From Ziziphus jujuba (lineage: Eukaryota > Streptophyta > Magnoliopsida > Rosales > Rhamnaceae), in contig NC_083387.1 in NCBI RefSeq assembly GCF_031755915.1, positions 6,166,501 to 6,230,500 on the forward strand: a stretch of 64,000 nt of DNA, read 5' to 3'. The translations under genes and the position numbers were made by a program. Under the pieces are notes generated by a model. That model made no database searches and was not told where the DNA came from. It saw only the letters and a list, made by a program, of their open reading frames with translations. This document shows positions 1 to 13,500 of this stretch, piece after piece (within the stretch, counting starts at the first letter, position 1; each line of letters starts with the position of its first letter).

Positions 1-1067
1 AAATTCACTAGTTGGCCTGGTGGGAAAAGGTAAAACATATGCAGTGCAGATTTTAAACCATCCATTTAAGGATGTTAAGTAATGACCAGGCAGTACAAAA
101 ACAAAATACAAAATACAAAATTTAACTCCAGAACTAGAAAAACAATGATATAATCTTAGTAAGATTCCATTACCCAGATAAGACTTACGTCCAAGGCATT
201 GTGAAAAATATATGAAGTGGTATTTTTAGTGCCTCTGCCACATGAACATGCCCTAGAAAAGCATTTGTGAATGTTAGTAGAGAACAAAAGACAAGCAATT
301 TGAATGTAAGTAGAACAAATCTTCAATAGGAATAACAAAACATTGTAGAAAATATAACAAAATGTACATTAAGCATCTTAGCACAAAAACAACAAAATAT
401 ATATACATATATATATGCAGCCTACACACTCCAGATGGGGGAAAAAAGGATAAAATAAATAAATAATAACAAAAAACAGCAAACACAGAAATAAAGACCT
501 GAAATTATTGGGAAATGATGAAGGACCATGGTTAAAGCTATTGCTGACATCCAAAGATGGTATCTCTCAGTCCCAAATTTCCATAATCTATAATGTATAT
601 CCCGCTATACATAATTCGATTCAACAAATTCTACCACATACATTACAATGTTCTGTCACAAAAGTATTCAACTAGCAATCTAGTGCAAAAATTATTTCCA
701 ATGTTCTGTCACAAAAGTATCCTACCAGCAGCTTTTTAATCAATTGACAGCCATCATATGTAGAATAGAACCGGTCAAACAATTCGGCACTTGTGTGTTG
801 TCAGCCAAACCAATCAGGAAATGCAAATTGAAAAGAGATGGGAGGAAAAAAAATGTCACACAGTATCTTAATTAAGTAAAAGTCTTTCCACATGGATTTA
901 TTTTTAATTATGCAAAATCCATGTAGCTCTCCATAAACTGTAAAATTAGGATGAAAATTATCACCTCAATAGTATAGATGCTTTAGAACAAAGTACAAGG
1001 ATGATAATGGATATCAAAATTAGTATGTAGAAACCATATAAACAACCCATTAGTAACACTAGCTAAC
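1..1067 (-). other. Intron of the sterol glucosyltransferase gene (partial)
   Basis: The exon ending at 1068 is followed on the minus strand by the donor GTTAGC. No further UGT80 exon can be read down to the window edge, so this AT-rich stretch is the 5' part of an intron longer than 1 kb. A near-duplicate phrase (AATGTTCTGTCACAAAAGTA) occurs at about 648-667 and again at about 699-718, an internal short repeat. Nothing else is seen. Confidence 0.75.
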
Positions 1068-3996
1068 CGTATGCTGGAGGATTGGCAATGATCGCATCTG
1101 CTTTAAAGGGAATCTTAGAATCCAAATCGGGTTCTTTACAAGCCGGAAGTAGAGAGTATATGATTTCCTTCATTTGATTCCGTTGCACAGGTATCTCAGA
1201 TGGCCCCGATGGCAAGAATCCTTTATTTTTAACCATATCTGGACAAGAGAACCAAAAATTAAAATCATGATAGAATAGATAAACTACTATGGAAATCTAA
1301 ACTAGGTATTGGCAGATAATTCAATTCTATTCATGCAATGTATTCATGCGAGACACCTTAACAATTTCTCTACGCATGTTCTAAGAGTGTGCACATATTT
1401 GCATCTAAATGTGTGTACCAGTCAGTCTAAATACTTCCTTCATGTGTGTGTCACATATAAGCATGGAAGAGAGAGAGGGAAAATCAATGTCCTGCAAAAA
1501 TTACTTGGGTAGAAAATACAGTATATATCAGCATTAAATAAGGATGAAAAATCTATCAAAGCAACAAAAGAGCAAAACTGGACTTCATAAACTATAAGCA
1601 ATATTCAAGAAATCAATTTGAATGCTTGGTAAAGCAGCAGCATCATCGCTTTGCATAGTGCCCACTAAAAGCTAGTGACCTGTGCTTAAGGCAAAGATAA
1701 GCATGATATATATAAACATCTATAAACAAGTAAATACCATCAGTATAAGATTTCCCTTGCTGACAAGAATAAAATATTGATAAAGAGCATATAAAACACT
1801 CTAACACCTAACACATTTAAGAAGGAGGCTTTACAAGGCATAATTCACACCAACAAAGGAGCCACATGCCCATATTTGCCATACAAACAAGAGTCAAAGC
1901 AATTCTTATTTTTCAATTTATGATTTGATTTGACAACTTTAACCATTGATTATATTAACCATCATAAAATGATTAATTCATATCTATATTGTTCATCCTT
2001 ATAAAAAATAAAAACCCAAAACTATAATTTTTATCAGCAAAAGGAGTGTCTTTGGTACATACAGCCAGCAAGAACTTTGGGGTCACCGCCTAAAGGATAA
2101 AATTCCAATCCAGCAGTCAGAACAAACTCTTTAAAATTTGAATGCGTTGCTAACCTAACACGATGGCCATAGTCCTGCAAAAAATATTTTCTCAATGAAA
2201 AAATGGTATTCTAAATGTTTAGGAGCCTAAACAAAATAGGATTGTAAACGACAAATCTACCTGTAAACGTTTGCCAATTGCAATAAATGGTTGAACATCT
2301 CCACGTGTCCCGACAATAAGCATTACTATTTGCAATGGTGGTATATATTGAAGGTCTGATGCATCAAGAGGCTCATCATCAACAACTTCAGCATGAGTAT
2401 GGTTGGATCCAACCCCAAGGGCTTGGGGTTCAACATCTCCTGGAACTTCAAACTCAACCGTTCCATCATCTTTCACAGTAGCTATTCTGTTCAACAATTT
2501 AAGCTGCATGATAATATGCCGAGTAAATAAGTCAGCATTGTAGATTCAGAATCTACATAATTCATATTCAAAACAACCTGAACTAGAAAAATGATTTACG
2601 AGGTAAAATAAGTAATACAGAGCACAGCCATTGTCCTTTTAACTTTAACATTTTGAATGCTCAGACCACTCATCGATCTAAACCACTTGTTTACATCTCA
2701 CAATTATTTATGTAATTAGCACATATAATGTAGTCAATATATGTGTATATTTTAGTTCCACCAAATTGGAGAATTATGTCAACGAACCAAATGTTTAAAC
2801 TTATTTTCAGAGATTAAATATTTCAGACTTTAATTCTGTAACCATCATAGAAAGCAAATGTCCTGCAAATAAAAATATGACACCCAGGAATTAAACGAGC
2901 AACACACTGACACCCAATCACATTAACATTATTCGAGAGATTACAAGGTAGTCCATTCATCAGTCGCCATATATCTGACAAGTAAAGTGATTTTGTTTCA
3001 TAGAAGAGTACGTTTTTCCAGATAATGGATTAAAGCTGCGACAAAATTGCGACAAAATACTATAATCTTCCTTTTCTTTTTGGGGCTGCAAATAATTAGT
3101 CCTCAAGAAATATTACCACTGACCTAAAATCAAATCATGGGTAAGAAAGCCATATAAGAATTTGAAAACTATTTATGCGAGGGAAAAGATTTTAACATGA
3201 AAAGTAAAACCAACGGTCACATTAATACTAATGTTAAAACGAATTAAAATTTAAATGAAATTGCGGGGAAGGCTTATATATATATTTTTTTCTTTCCCCT
3301 TTTGAGATAAAATAGGTAAAGGGCCTATAAATAGAAATTATACAAGAAAACAGGACGCAATGATTGGCGGATGGTACCTTCTGGTGGACTGAAATTTTGT
3401 CATCAAAAATTTGTGCTGCCTCCTCGGAACGAAAGCTGTAATGTCGGTGCCTACTTTCAGTTTTAGATCTTTCCAATTTAAACTGATCTGAGCCTGAGGT
3501 CGATTCGTATTTCTCAATATCTGATATCTCTATCGGCAATGTGTTTACCTTATGAACACCCCTCCCAGAAATTCCTGGATTCAGAAAAATAAGCATCATA
3601 AAATTGCATAACCATATTGTGTATAAACCATAACAAATTTGAATTTCAGTGTCACCAGCTATATTCCAGCTCTCGTAATTGAGAGCCGTGAATTTTGGAA
3701 CCCCAAATTCCACGGATCAATTTTACCAAGAATCGCGGAAAAAGGCAAAACAAAGAGGAAAATAAAAAATATAAAAAAACCATTCCTTTACAACATTTGT
3801 ATGCGGAGTTTAAGCACGAGTTGAATTGAAAAAGCAAACCTGGTGAGTTACTGCCGCCATTATTCGCCGGAGCACCATCGCCGGCGTTCTCTCTGCTTTC
3901 CATTTCCTTTACACCACCAGACTCTTGCTCAATTTTCGCCGGAGCTTCGCCGGAACCGGAAGAAGAGTTCCGACGAGCTTCCAGCGGTTCCGTCAT
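1068..3996 (-). CDS. UGT80A2: Sterol 3-beta-glucosyltransferase, 5' part (UGT80A2-like)
   Basis: The product transfers glucose from UDP-glucose to the 3-hydroxyl of membrane sterols. Five minus-strand exons are visible: 3840-3996, 3378-3574, 2261-2503, 2063-2174 and 1068-1238, all with GT-AG borders and compatible phases. The rest of the gene lies left of the window and bases 1-1067 are intron. The start is the first ATG after an in-frame TAA at 4168-4170; the protein begins MTEPLEARR. An acidic, Ser- and Gly-rich N-terminus is followed by KLLNRIATVKDDGTVEFEVP, then the core opening IVMLIVGTRGDVQPFIAIGKRL, written here as MLIVGTRGDVQPF, and DYGHRVRLATHSNFKEFV. GDPKVLAGYMVKNKGF and ADAIIANPPAYG follow. 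These are hallmarks of plant UGT80 enzymes and match UGT80A2 better than UGT80B1 as far as memory allows. The catalytic C-terminal half with the UDP-sugar (PSPG-like) region is not in the window. Confidence 0.93.
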
Positions 3997-4533
3997 CGCT
4001 TGCACCGAGTCTGGTGAGCTGACTCGACGGTCTCGCTGGTCCTCCAGATCGGAAGAAGCTTCTAGAAGAGATTGGTGAATGATAAATTTGAAAGATCGCC
4101 GAGCGACCAAGCCAGCGCGTGGTCTGGATTCTAAAAGAAGAAGATATGAAAGCGAGAATTCAGATTTTTAAGAGCCAGATTCTTTTGTGCAGAGGCTGAT
4201 TGGGAAACTGAGAGAGCGAGCACGTTCGTGGGAGTGGGTGATGGGTCTACGATGGTGCTTTGTTGAGTACGTGACACGTACGCAACTGCCGCTATGGAAC
4301 TGTATTCTTCGTACACCCTGCTGTTAACTTGGTAGTTCCGACAAAAAATTTAAAAAAAAAAGAAAAAGATTTTCATTTTTTCCATACTAATTTTTATGAA
4401 CAGGGACTTAACGGTTAAGTGCAACTCCAAAAGAAAAAAGAATATAAAAAAGGTCTTTTTTATTTGGCTGCAAATTGAGATTTTATTTTTATTCTGCAAT
4501 TCGATTTTGTAATTTTAATTTCATAATATAAAA

Positions 4534-4564
<31 letters not shown>

Positions 4565-6320
4565 TTTGGTTTTATGAAAAAGACTTTGTTATTGAATCCT
4601 GAAAAAGTTGTGTGGACCGTGGACAGATTGCCAGACAAGGCTTCAAATGCATTTAAAGACTCCGCGTAATCATTTCGATCTGTCCTTCAAAATAATAATA
4701 AATATATTATATAATAAATAAATAAAATAAATCATCTAAAACTTCACAACACGAGGCTTCCCCAGCTTAGTTTCTTTTTATTTTTATTTTTTTCTTTTTT
4801 TTGGCCTTTTTCCTTCCAAAAAAGGTGGAATAAAGGATGGTGAAGATCTTCTTCATTTCTTTATAAATGGAGGATCTTAATTCTGGTTAATTAAGTTATG
4901 CTGTGTCAACATTTTAGATTTAATTAAGGATGTTAAATTTGTTGTAGTCATTTATTAACTTAGAAAGAATCCTATTACTTAATAATCTGTGCTAATTTCT
5001 TATATGATTTAGAATGAATTTGATAAGTGAAAAAAAAAATTCATAAAATATAATAACATTAATCCTTAGATCTTGATTTTAAAACTGGGTGATGAAATTC
5101 CCTTTTCCAAATTTACTAAAAATGTAATATATATATATATATATATATATAAGTATAAAACACAAGTTGGTTATGAAATATTTTATAAGTGCTGTATATA
5201 TTATTATTATTATTATTATGTGGGAAAAATTTGTAAAATCAAGTTCTTATTTTGTCCAATTTTCACCATTCATTTTTATTTTTTATTGTAAGTAAATTGA
5301 TAAAGTTAATAATAGTTGGAATAATGATAATTTGATAATAAAATTTAAGTATAATTTTGCTTTTTTTTTATTATATTTTAGGATTTTTTTTTTTCCTCCC
5401 TTACAAGTAATTAATAAGTCTAAATTTTATACAAAATCTAGCACCATTTAACGAGTAATGAGATTGTTTGCAAGTTATGTTAATAATGACAGCATTCCAT
5501 AACCTTCAACCATTGAATCTAAAATTTTCACATATGACACAATTTATTAACCAAACTCAAATTATCCATTTCTGAGAGGATTTTTATCCAAATGGGATAC
5601 ATCTTTTTAGGATCTACATAGCTACATAATAATTAAAATAAAAACTCCTAATTCATCTTGAAATCTTAAATATTAAGCAAAAGAAAGTGCACAAAAAAGG
5701 CAAAAGATGATTCTCGATAAATTCTTTATCGCATAATAGTTCACTGGTGGGGTAATAATCTCTGTCAAATCTTGTGAATATAACTAAAATTCGTTTTCAA
5801 TTGGAATAAAGTTGAGGGCACAAACAAAAAAGTTTTGGTGCATCGACATTCTCTCTTTTGGTCACGACTCACGTCCATCTTCCATATATCTAACAATCCC
5901 GGTTACACGTCCAACTATGATCTGCCCGTCTCCTTTAACTTACCATATATACAGGGAAAGTAAAATACTTTATGAACCACTCGAAGTCTTAGGATTAGCT
6001 TATGATTAATTTGTAAATAATAAATGATAATAATTATTAATTTTTTCAATAAAGATTATATTGTTGTCGATATGTAAGTTGTAAGGATAGATAAACAAGC
6101 AAATAAAAAACAAAACACATCAAACCTGGAACCTCCCACCGGTTTCTTTTCATTCTTTGATTCAAATCATTTCTCCCATCTGGTAACAAAATGGGTCTTC
6201 GTTGGTATGAACCCACAATCCTAAGTTGGGTTTAATAAGATTTGTATGGACAATCATGCTAACCATTTGGGCCCAAAAAAGTCCACTCGACCACTCTCTC
6301 TCTCTCTTTTTTCTATTTAT

Positions 6321-6407
<87 letters not shown>

Positions 6408-9400
6408 AAAGGTGTAAGAATTTTTTTGGCATTGACTTAGAAGGCTTTCTTATTTAGAGTTCATTTTTGTTATGAAATTATCAAATTCCTGTTCAAACTT
6501 ATATTTTAGAGGTTATAAATACATTTGATAAGATATTATATTGAATCATATTTGTGTAAAATTTAATCAATTTGAATATGATATATTAGATTTTTACATA
6601 AAAATAGATAAAAACGAATTCAGTTATTAAATTATCATATAATTCATTATCCAACCTATTAATTTGTTAAAAATTTATATAAATTTGAAAATTAAAATAT
6701 AATTTAGGTTTCAAATAATATATATATATATATTGAATATTACAAATACACTTGTTTATTTTTAGATTTTTTGAAAAAGTTAAATTAAAAAATCATATTC
6801 ATACATATTTAAATAATAAATTAAAGTTTTTTTAATATCATAAAAACTTGTATAATTATAACAATAATTTTTTTAATTGATATAATGGATTTACAATGTT
6901 GTTTCATATGTTAAATTTATTAATCTATTAGTGATATTATTAGATATTTAATATAATATCGTCAATCTAAATTCATAAATTATTGTGCATGTTCATGTTA
7001 TATAATATTTTACCATATCTAATTATAAGCATAATTATTTTCATTTATACTAGTTAAAAAAAATTAAATTGACTTATTTGTGTTTTACAATTTATCAAAT
7101 ACAAATATGATCAAATTCATAATTTAAACTTATTAACAGTGGTTATTATCATCAAAATTATTTGAAAAGGAAGAAGAAAATAATCTCAAGGGCTGTCTTA
7201 ATACAATAATACTGGATGGATGGTAAATTTTTTGTTTTAATGTGACAGTATGATTACTTTTAACCAGATGGAGAGTGTAAGTTTGTTGAAAATCCAAATG
7301 ATTAGTAAAGTAGCAAATGATGATCGATTGATTATTAAGTGGTGGTTACTTGTTGGCCAAGTCCTCAATTACAAACCACAAATTTGCACCGCTCCTCTTG
7401 TCATTATCAGTCGACCCTAAAAAAATTAAAATATCAGATTACCCAAAATGCCAATTTTCTTACGCCAATTGGTTACTGTAGTCGGTCCTGACATAGGGAG
7501 ATATGAGTGCCAAAATTTGTTTCAATATGCATTTATTTACGCCTACAACAATAAGATTTTGATACCCCGATGGATTTGATTTTGGTTTTGATTTTGATTG
7601 CCGTGGTGGATATGACGTGTCGTTGGGAGCGTGGTCTACTAATCTCAATCTATCAGCAAACCCTTCGAAAAGTAAGTCGGTGTTTGACAACCCAACTGTC
7701 AAACCCATAGCCGTCCCACGATCCAACAAATTAAAAAAAAAGGCCTAACAAAAACGATCTAAATTAGAGCTGTACTGATAAACAAGAAGTCACTGTTTTA
7801 AAATGAATTTGAAAAGGCACTTTGAATTCTTCATATATAATATAGCTATTTTTTTTTGGAACAGGTTAATGTAGTGTGTGTAAAGCTGACATAAGAAATA
7901 ATAAAAAAATAAAAAAAATATTTTATCTTTTCTTCCTAGTGAAAAGCAACGTTTTATATTTTATTCATTAAAAAAAAAAAAGATGATTAGTGTAATGTGA
8001 CAAAAACTGTTAAAAAAAGCATTAAATAATAAAATCATTCAGAAACCATTGTATAAACTGTATTAAGCAATAGTTATCATCATGTAATCAAATAATAATA
8101 AATTAAAGAGCGTTCATAATTTTTTTGAAAAAGAAAGTAATGGTTTTGCCATTAAACAATTTAAGATCAACTATAAATCAGATAATGTTTATGGAATATT
8201 ATCACAACTTCAAAGTTAAACCATTTATATATTCGATCTGTGCACGAGCCAAGACCATGACAGAGAAACATTCATGCCCACCATCATGTACAATATGCAG
8301 ACCACATAAATGAAGCTATATCAGACGGTTGTGGACCGGGTGGTCCCACTTGTGATCGTGCTCTCAGTAATCCACCTGTATTGTAGTTTGACTCATGTTT
8401 TCTTCCCTGACCAATCCTGTTGTATAAACTTATTTTCCTCGAATATTAATACTGTAAAAATTATTGTGTAATTAGTATTATAATCTCCCAATTTTTTTAT
8501 TTTATTTTTTAAAATGAATATTAAAAAATTGATGCTTTATGTTCTGTAATGAATGCACATGTACAATCAATTATGTAAAAGATGAAACTAACGACTAAAA
8601 TTCATGCACATGAAGAACCTTCATTGAATACGTGAATATGGGACTCAATAATTTCAAAATTCATACACACTTCCCAGACATTATAATGCACTCTCTCCAC
8701 CACATCTCCATATAATAAAGAAGAAAACGGGAAATCAACTAATATAAAGAAAATATGTACAATTTCCAATCCCCGGTCAAGCTCGGAAATTAAGTTGCAC
8801 CCAGATTAATGCTGAATAAATAAGAAAATATCTGACAATAAATTGTCAAAATATTAAAAATCAAGTAATCTTTTTTGATCAGTTGCATTTATTAAAAGAT
8901 TAAATGAAATTTACTAATAAAATTATATATATAAAATAATGCTTGTGGATGGTTTTCGTTCACAATATATATCTACAATAATGCTTGCGGATGCCTGTAT
9001 TTAGTTAATATTGCAGGTTAATAAGCAGTATGTACATAAGAGTGGAGTAGAAAATAAAGGGAAAATTTGACCAGGTTGGCAATAGTTGTTTTAAAAAAAT
9101 GATTTTAATTAGTTCCTATTTTTTTGGTAAATAATTATTTTAGTGTTTTTTTTAGTTGCCATTGAGCATACCAAACTTATAAATCATGATAAGATATTGT
9201 TTGTTAATTTGTTATGGCTGTTGCAGGAAATGAATGATTACCAACCCTTAAAAACAACATTTTTTTTACATCTAACCAAAAAGAAAAATGAAATCTCAAA
9301 AAAGCTTGTCCCCACACTTTCTGCTTTTTGTTCAAAAAATTAATCGAAGTTGGAAAAAAGAAAAACGAGAATATGATAATCTCGTGTTAAATCAAAATAA

Positions 9401-9660
9401 AAATCAAAATCAAATAATAATATATATGTTTTTTTGTCTTGGGATAAGAAATTACATATTAATATTTTAATTTTTGTCCATTTGTTTTTTTTTCTATTCT
9501 AAAAATTCCTTAAATTCAGTAGCTGTTCACTTTTCAAGAAAAGTTCCAAAAAAAAGTGGAGAGACCAGGGAGTCCATGTAGGGGGGTGGAGGTGAATATT
9601 CATTCAATAAAACATAAAAAGAAAAAAGAAAAAAAGAATAATAATAATATTGGTCGTAAC
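3997..9660. other. Intergenic region between divergent UGT80 and Raf-like kinase genes
   Basis: This AT-rich DNA holds no recognisable gene. It lies between two divergently transcribed genes, so both promoters should be in it, close to its ends. It contains (TA)n tracts near 4542-4565 and 5126-5152, a (TTA)n run near 5199-5219, a long compound (TG)n(GA)n microsatellite at 6324-6405, and many poly-A and poly-T runs. A minus-strand frame at 7460-7729 has no family resemblance and no ATG support, so it is not called. Confidence 0.7.
6324..6405. repeat. Compound microsatellite (TG)n(GA)n
   Basis: An uninterrupted run of about 24 TG units passes directly into about 17 GA units. Its length makes it very likely to be polymorphic. 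Open frames across it are artefacts that encode CVCVCV and EREREREK-like strings. Confidence 0.97.
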
Positions 9661-9689
9661 AGTTAAAAGGCAAAATCTCTCTTGTGTCG

Positions 9690-9926
9690 ATGCCGCTTAA
9701 TTCTCGGCAATGTCGCTCTCCGACGCCCGAGATTGAACCCTGTAGGCGTAAGCCACGCTCTCTTGTCTTCTCCTCTTTCCTTTTCCATCTTCAATCCCAA
9801 TTTGTCGTCCCCCAATCGCCTTCTTTTGTTTCCTTCCATTTTTCTGCACAAATTCACCCGCTTTTTCTCGCAGCAATGAGAGCTCGGAATTTTCAATTTG
9901 GAGCTCCGATGCGAACGTTCATGTAG
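9690..9926 (+). promoter_or_regulatory. 5' UTR exon with upstream ORF, Raf-like kinase gene
   Basis: A C-rich leader-like segment runs to about 9952, where CAG|GTAATT forms a good donor. It carries an upstream ORF of 78 codons from ATG 9690 to TAG 9924-9926. Several further ATGs lie between it and the kinase start. The leader is assigned to the kinase gene by position and composition; transcription is not demonstrated. The acceptor of the leader intron could be TTTCCAG near 10378 or TTATGCAG at 10587. The second choice would move the kinase start to ATG 10618. Confidence 0.45.
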
Positions 9927-10581
9927 ATAACAGAATCGCTGCAAACCATCAGGTAATTATTATTATTATTATTATTAATTTTTTTTTTGAAAAAATAGGT
10001 TATACTGTTTTTCTGGTACTCTTCAATTCCATTTGAATTTTGAAATAAAATACTTAGTTTGAAAATTGTTTTCTGTTTTAGCTCGTAAATTTATTTGAAA
10101 TGTTATTGCAATTCGGTTTGAGTGTTTAATTTTGAAGAGAATTTCGAAATATGATCTGTGATTCTATATAAGCAACGATTTGTTGAAGATCAGGGATTTT
10201 GACTTGTCATTTGTTTTCTGGTTTTCGTCTTTCTTATTCTAGCTTGTTCTGTTAATGATCCAAGATTTTTTTCGCATGTGTGATTGTATTAGGCTGAATA
10301 AAACTACAAAGAAGTGGGGTTGTTTCTGTATATAAATCTTTGGATTTGCTTGATTGATTTCTCAGCTTGATTTCCAGAGGAAGTAATAAGGTGATAACGT
10401 ACTGGGGGGCTTCTAAATCCGACGGCAGTTTGGAAAGATATATGTTTTACGTTGTTGTACCAAAGAAATTCGGACAAAATTGGAGAGTCTGCTAATACGG
10501 AGAAGCAGTTGCATGCCTGTTCTTCATTTGTGGGTGGTCGGAGGGGAAATTTAGCAGCCCAGGTAGCTAGCTAACTGTTTT

Positions 10582-13500
10582 ATGCAGCTCAATAGGTCTG
10601 AGAACTTGTTTGATACCATGACCAATGAGGTTCCTGGTCCACCAGGACGTTGGATCAGGCAAGAATCTACCTCAGTTGTTGCAAATGTGGGGAAGAATGT
10701 ACATGGTAAAAACGTCTTAATACACACAGGTGAGGAATTTTCCAGGGAGTATGTTCAGGATAGTGTTTCTGGGCGAAGAATTCCTTCTGGAATTAATACG
10801 GCTCAGAACCATGAAAAGAAAGTTCCTTCTGTTGCTAAAGCTAGGAGCCACGAAAAGAGAGTTTCTGCTGTAACTGATATGACTCAGAACCATGAAAAGA
10901 AAGTTGGATATGATTGTAATCAGAATCATCAGCTGGGATATGAGGATCTTGCTCGTATTCTGGGGTTAAGGAGGATGAATTCAGAGTGTGCTTCGGAAAC
11001 ATCTGAATTTCTCTCTGCAAAAGGATCTTCCAGAGAGATTGAAGTTGACGGTTATGTAGATAAATTAAGCAGATGCAACAATGAAGAAGGAGATAATGGG
11101 CATGGATCAAGGAAGCCTTGTGGTGAACTAAATTGTGATACTTCTGGTTTTGGACCAACTGGTCCACTCAATTATAAATCTGATTCCCATAATTGCAACA
11201 ACTTTAGTGGGTCAGGAGTTTTAGATGGTTCTCAATCTGAGAAGTTGAAAGTTCTCTGCAGTTTTGGTGGAAAAATTTTGCCTAGGCCCAGTGATGGGAA
11301 ACTCAGATATGTTGGGGGAGAGACACGTATCATCTCAATCCGGAAAAATATCTCATGGGATGAGCTTGTGAAGAGAACGTCAAGTATTTGCAACCAACCT
11401 CATTCTATTAAGTACCAGCTTCCGGACGAGGATCTTGATGCTCTTATATCTGTGTCTTCTGATGAGGATCTTCAAAATATGATAGAGGAGTACCATGGGC
11501 TTGAAAGGCTTGATGGTTCTCAAAGACTACGGATCTTTTTGATTCCTTTAGGTGAATCTGAAAGCACAACTTCCTTTGAGGCAGGCACCTTACAGCAAAG
11601 CAATCCAAATTACCAATATGTTGCAGCTGTTAATGGTATGGCAGATCCTAGTCCTAGGAAAAATGCTGGAGAGCTGAATTTAGCAAGTGAAGCAAGTCAA
11701 CCGGAAACTAAGACATCTGCATTTCCTGTGGAGATTAAGAGTAACTTTAATGCCTTGAATCCTAACCCATTTTTAGAATCCCAGAATATAAACAGATCTT
11801 ATAATCAGTCTCCTCCTGTTACTCCAATTCTGCATCAGCATGGAGATTCCAAGATTATTCACATGCTACCACATGGTGATAACTCATGCCAGGGTAGTTA
11901 TGAGAGCAACTCTTCTTTTGTTTCTACTCAGCTACATCCTGAGAACTCCAGTTACAAATACCCTCCAGCTGGGGCATCAAGTTCAATAAATTACCATTAT
12001 CATGACCCTTATAAGCTTGCTGACGTTGGATATCAAGATCAGCCACATGGTGGAAATTTCAATAACCTCAATCTGAGCAAAGAGTTGGCAACTCCTTTGG
12101 TTGTCGATCAAAATGATGGTGATTTTGGTGGACTCTCCCTTGAGAGGCCAGTGCAAAAGGAAAGGACATTTCATTCTGAAAAGCCTAGTTTGCGTCTGGA
12201 AGATCCTATGGGTCTGTTGTCGGAATGTAATGACTCTGTTGATTCTTTCCGGGGCATACCACATGCATTTTCTGACTCCAAATTGCAAGAAAGTGGAGGG
12301 AAGTCTGTAACTGCACACTGTTCACAAGAAGGAATGAGCCCATCATCCCCCTTGAACTTTGCAAAGGCTCAATTGTCTTTGCTGCTGAACTCAGGTGTCT
12401 CACAAGAAAAGCCAACCAAACTGCATGAGAATATCAATATCGTCAATCCCTGGGAGCAAAATAAGTTAGTAGATGATGGGTCACTTGAAGGGCACAAAAT
12501 ACTGGATCTCCCAAATTCTTCTCCATGTTGCGAAGCAGTGTGCAGGAAGGAACCTACTCAAAAGGGTACTGGTAATACTGATGACAAGTTTCAAACTTCT
12601 GAAAATAATCTCTTTAAATCTGCGTTTATGATGCCTAATCCATGTGAGAAAGATTCTTTGACTTTGGAAACAATGAAGAGAACCAATGCAGTAGACCCTC
12701 TATTGGACCAAGAAGGAAAGCTTTATGGAGGGAGTTTGCTTACCGCAGGTGTGGAATACAAGAACAAATTGCCTAATAAAAACCCAAATCCATCTTTTAC
12801 AAATGTCTCTGAAGATACAATACCTACATCCTCAGCCATGGATTTCAAACCTATGGTAGATAACTTGGTCGAGCATCCTATTAACTGTCGACATGAAAAA
12901 ACTGTCCCTGATCTATTGGGCACAAGCCAAATAGTTTCCAGTGATCAGAATTGTGCTCTGACTGGGAGATTGATTGATGAACCAGGAAACAGTGACTCAG
13001 GTACCGCAGATCCAGAAATTCCAGGCTTAGGTCCGACTGTGAGAAGGCTCTCACACAATGGAAATTCTTTGTCTGATCTAATGCCTGGGTCGTCCAATGA
13101 TTCATTTGTCCCTGAACCTGCACTGGTTCAGCCTGTTGCTAGTAATATGGTTCATGAAGAACCCTTGCTATTAAGCTCTGTAAATTTGCATCCATTGCAA
13201 CCTCGTGGTGATCCTGGTATAAACTCAAATTTGCAAGACCAGAAACCGTTGCAAGATGCTGGGTTTAAGCGAGAGGTTTCTCTCCTTGATGATGATTTTG
13301 TTGGCTATCCAAATTCAAAGGTTGAGAATATTGGCTTTGGAGGATCCAGTTATGAAGAATCTAATGTTGCAGATGGTAAAAATAAAAATCAGTTGGAGTC
13401 AGTGGTTACTGTGGAGGATGTGACTGATGTTGTTCTTCCTGGCATTCAGTCTTCATCCACATGTACTCCATATAACATGGATGAAACCATTGGTTATGTT

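Noticed and set aside
6226..6440. Two overlapping plus frames with CVCVCV and EREREREK strings
   Set aside because: Direct translation of the (TG)n(GA)n microsatellite.
7460..7729. 89-residue minus-strand frame in the 4-9.7 kb spacer
   Set aside because: It has no ATG at its listed start, no recognisable motif, no splice partner and no duplicate. Such a length is expected by chance.
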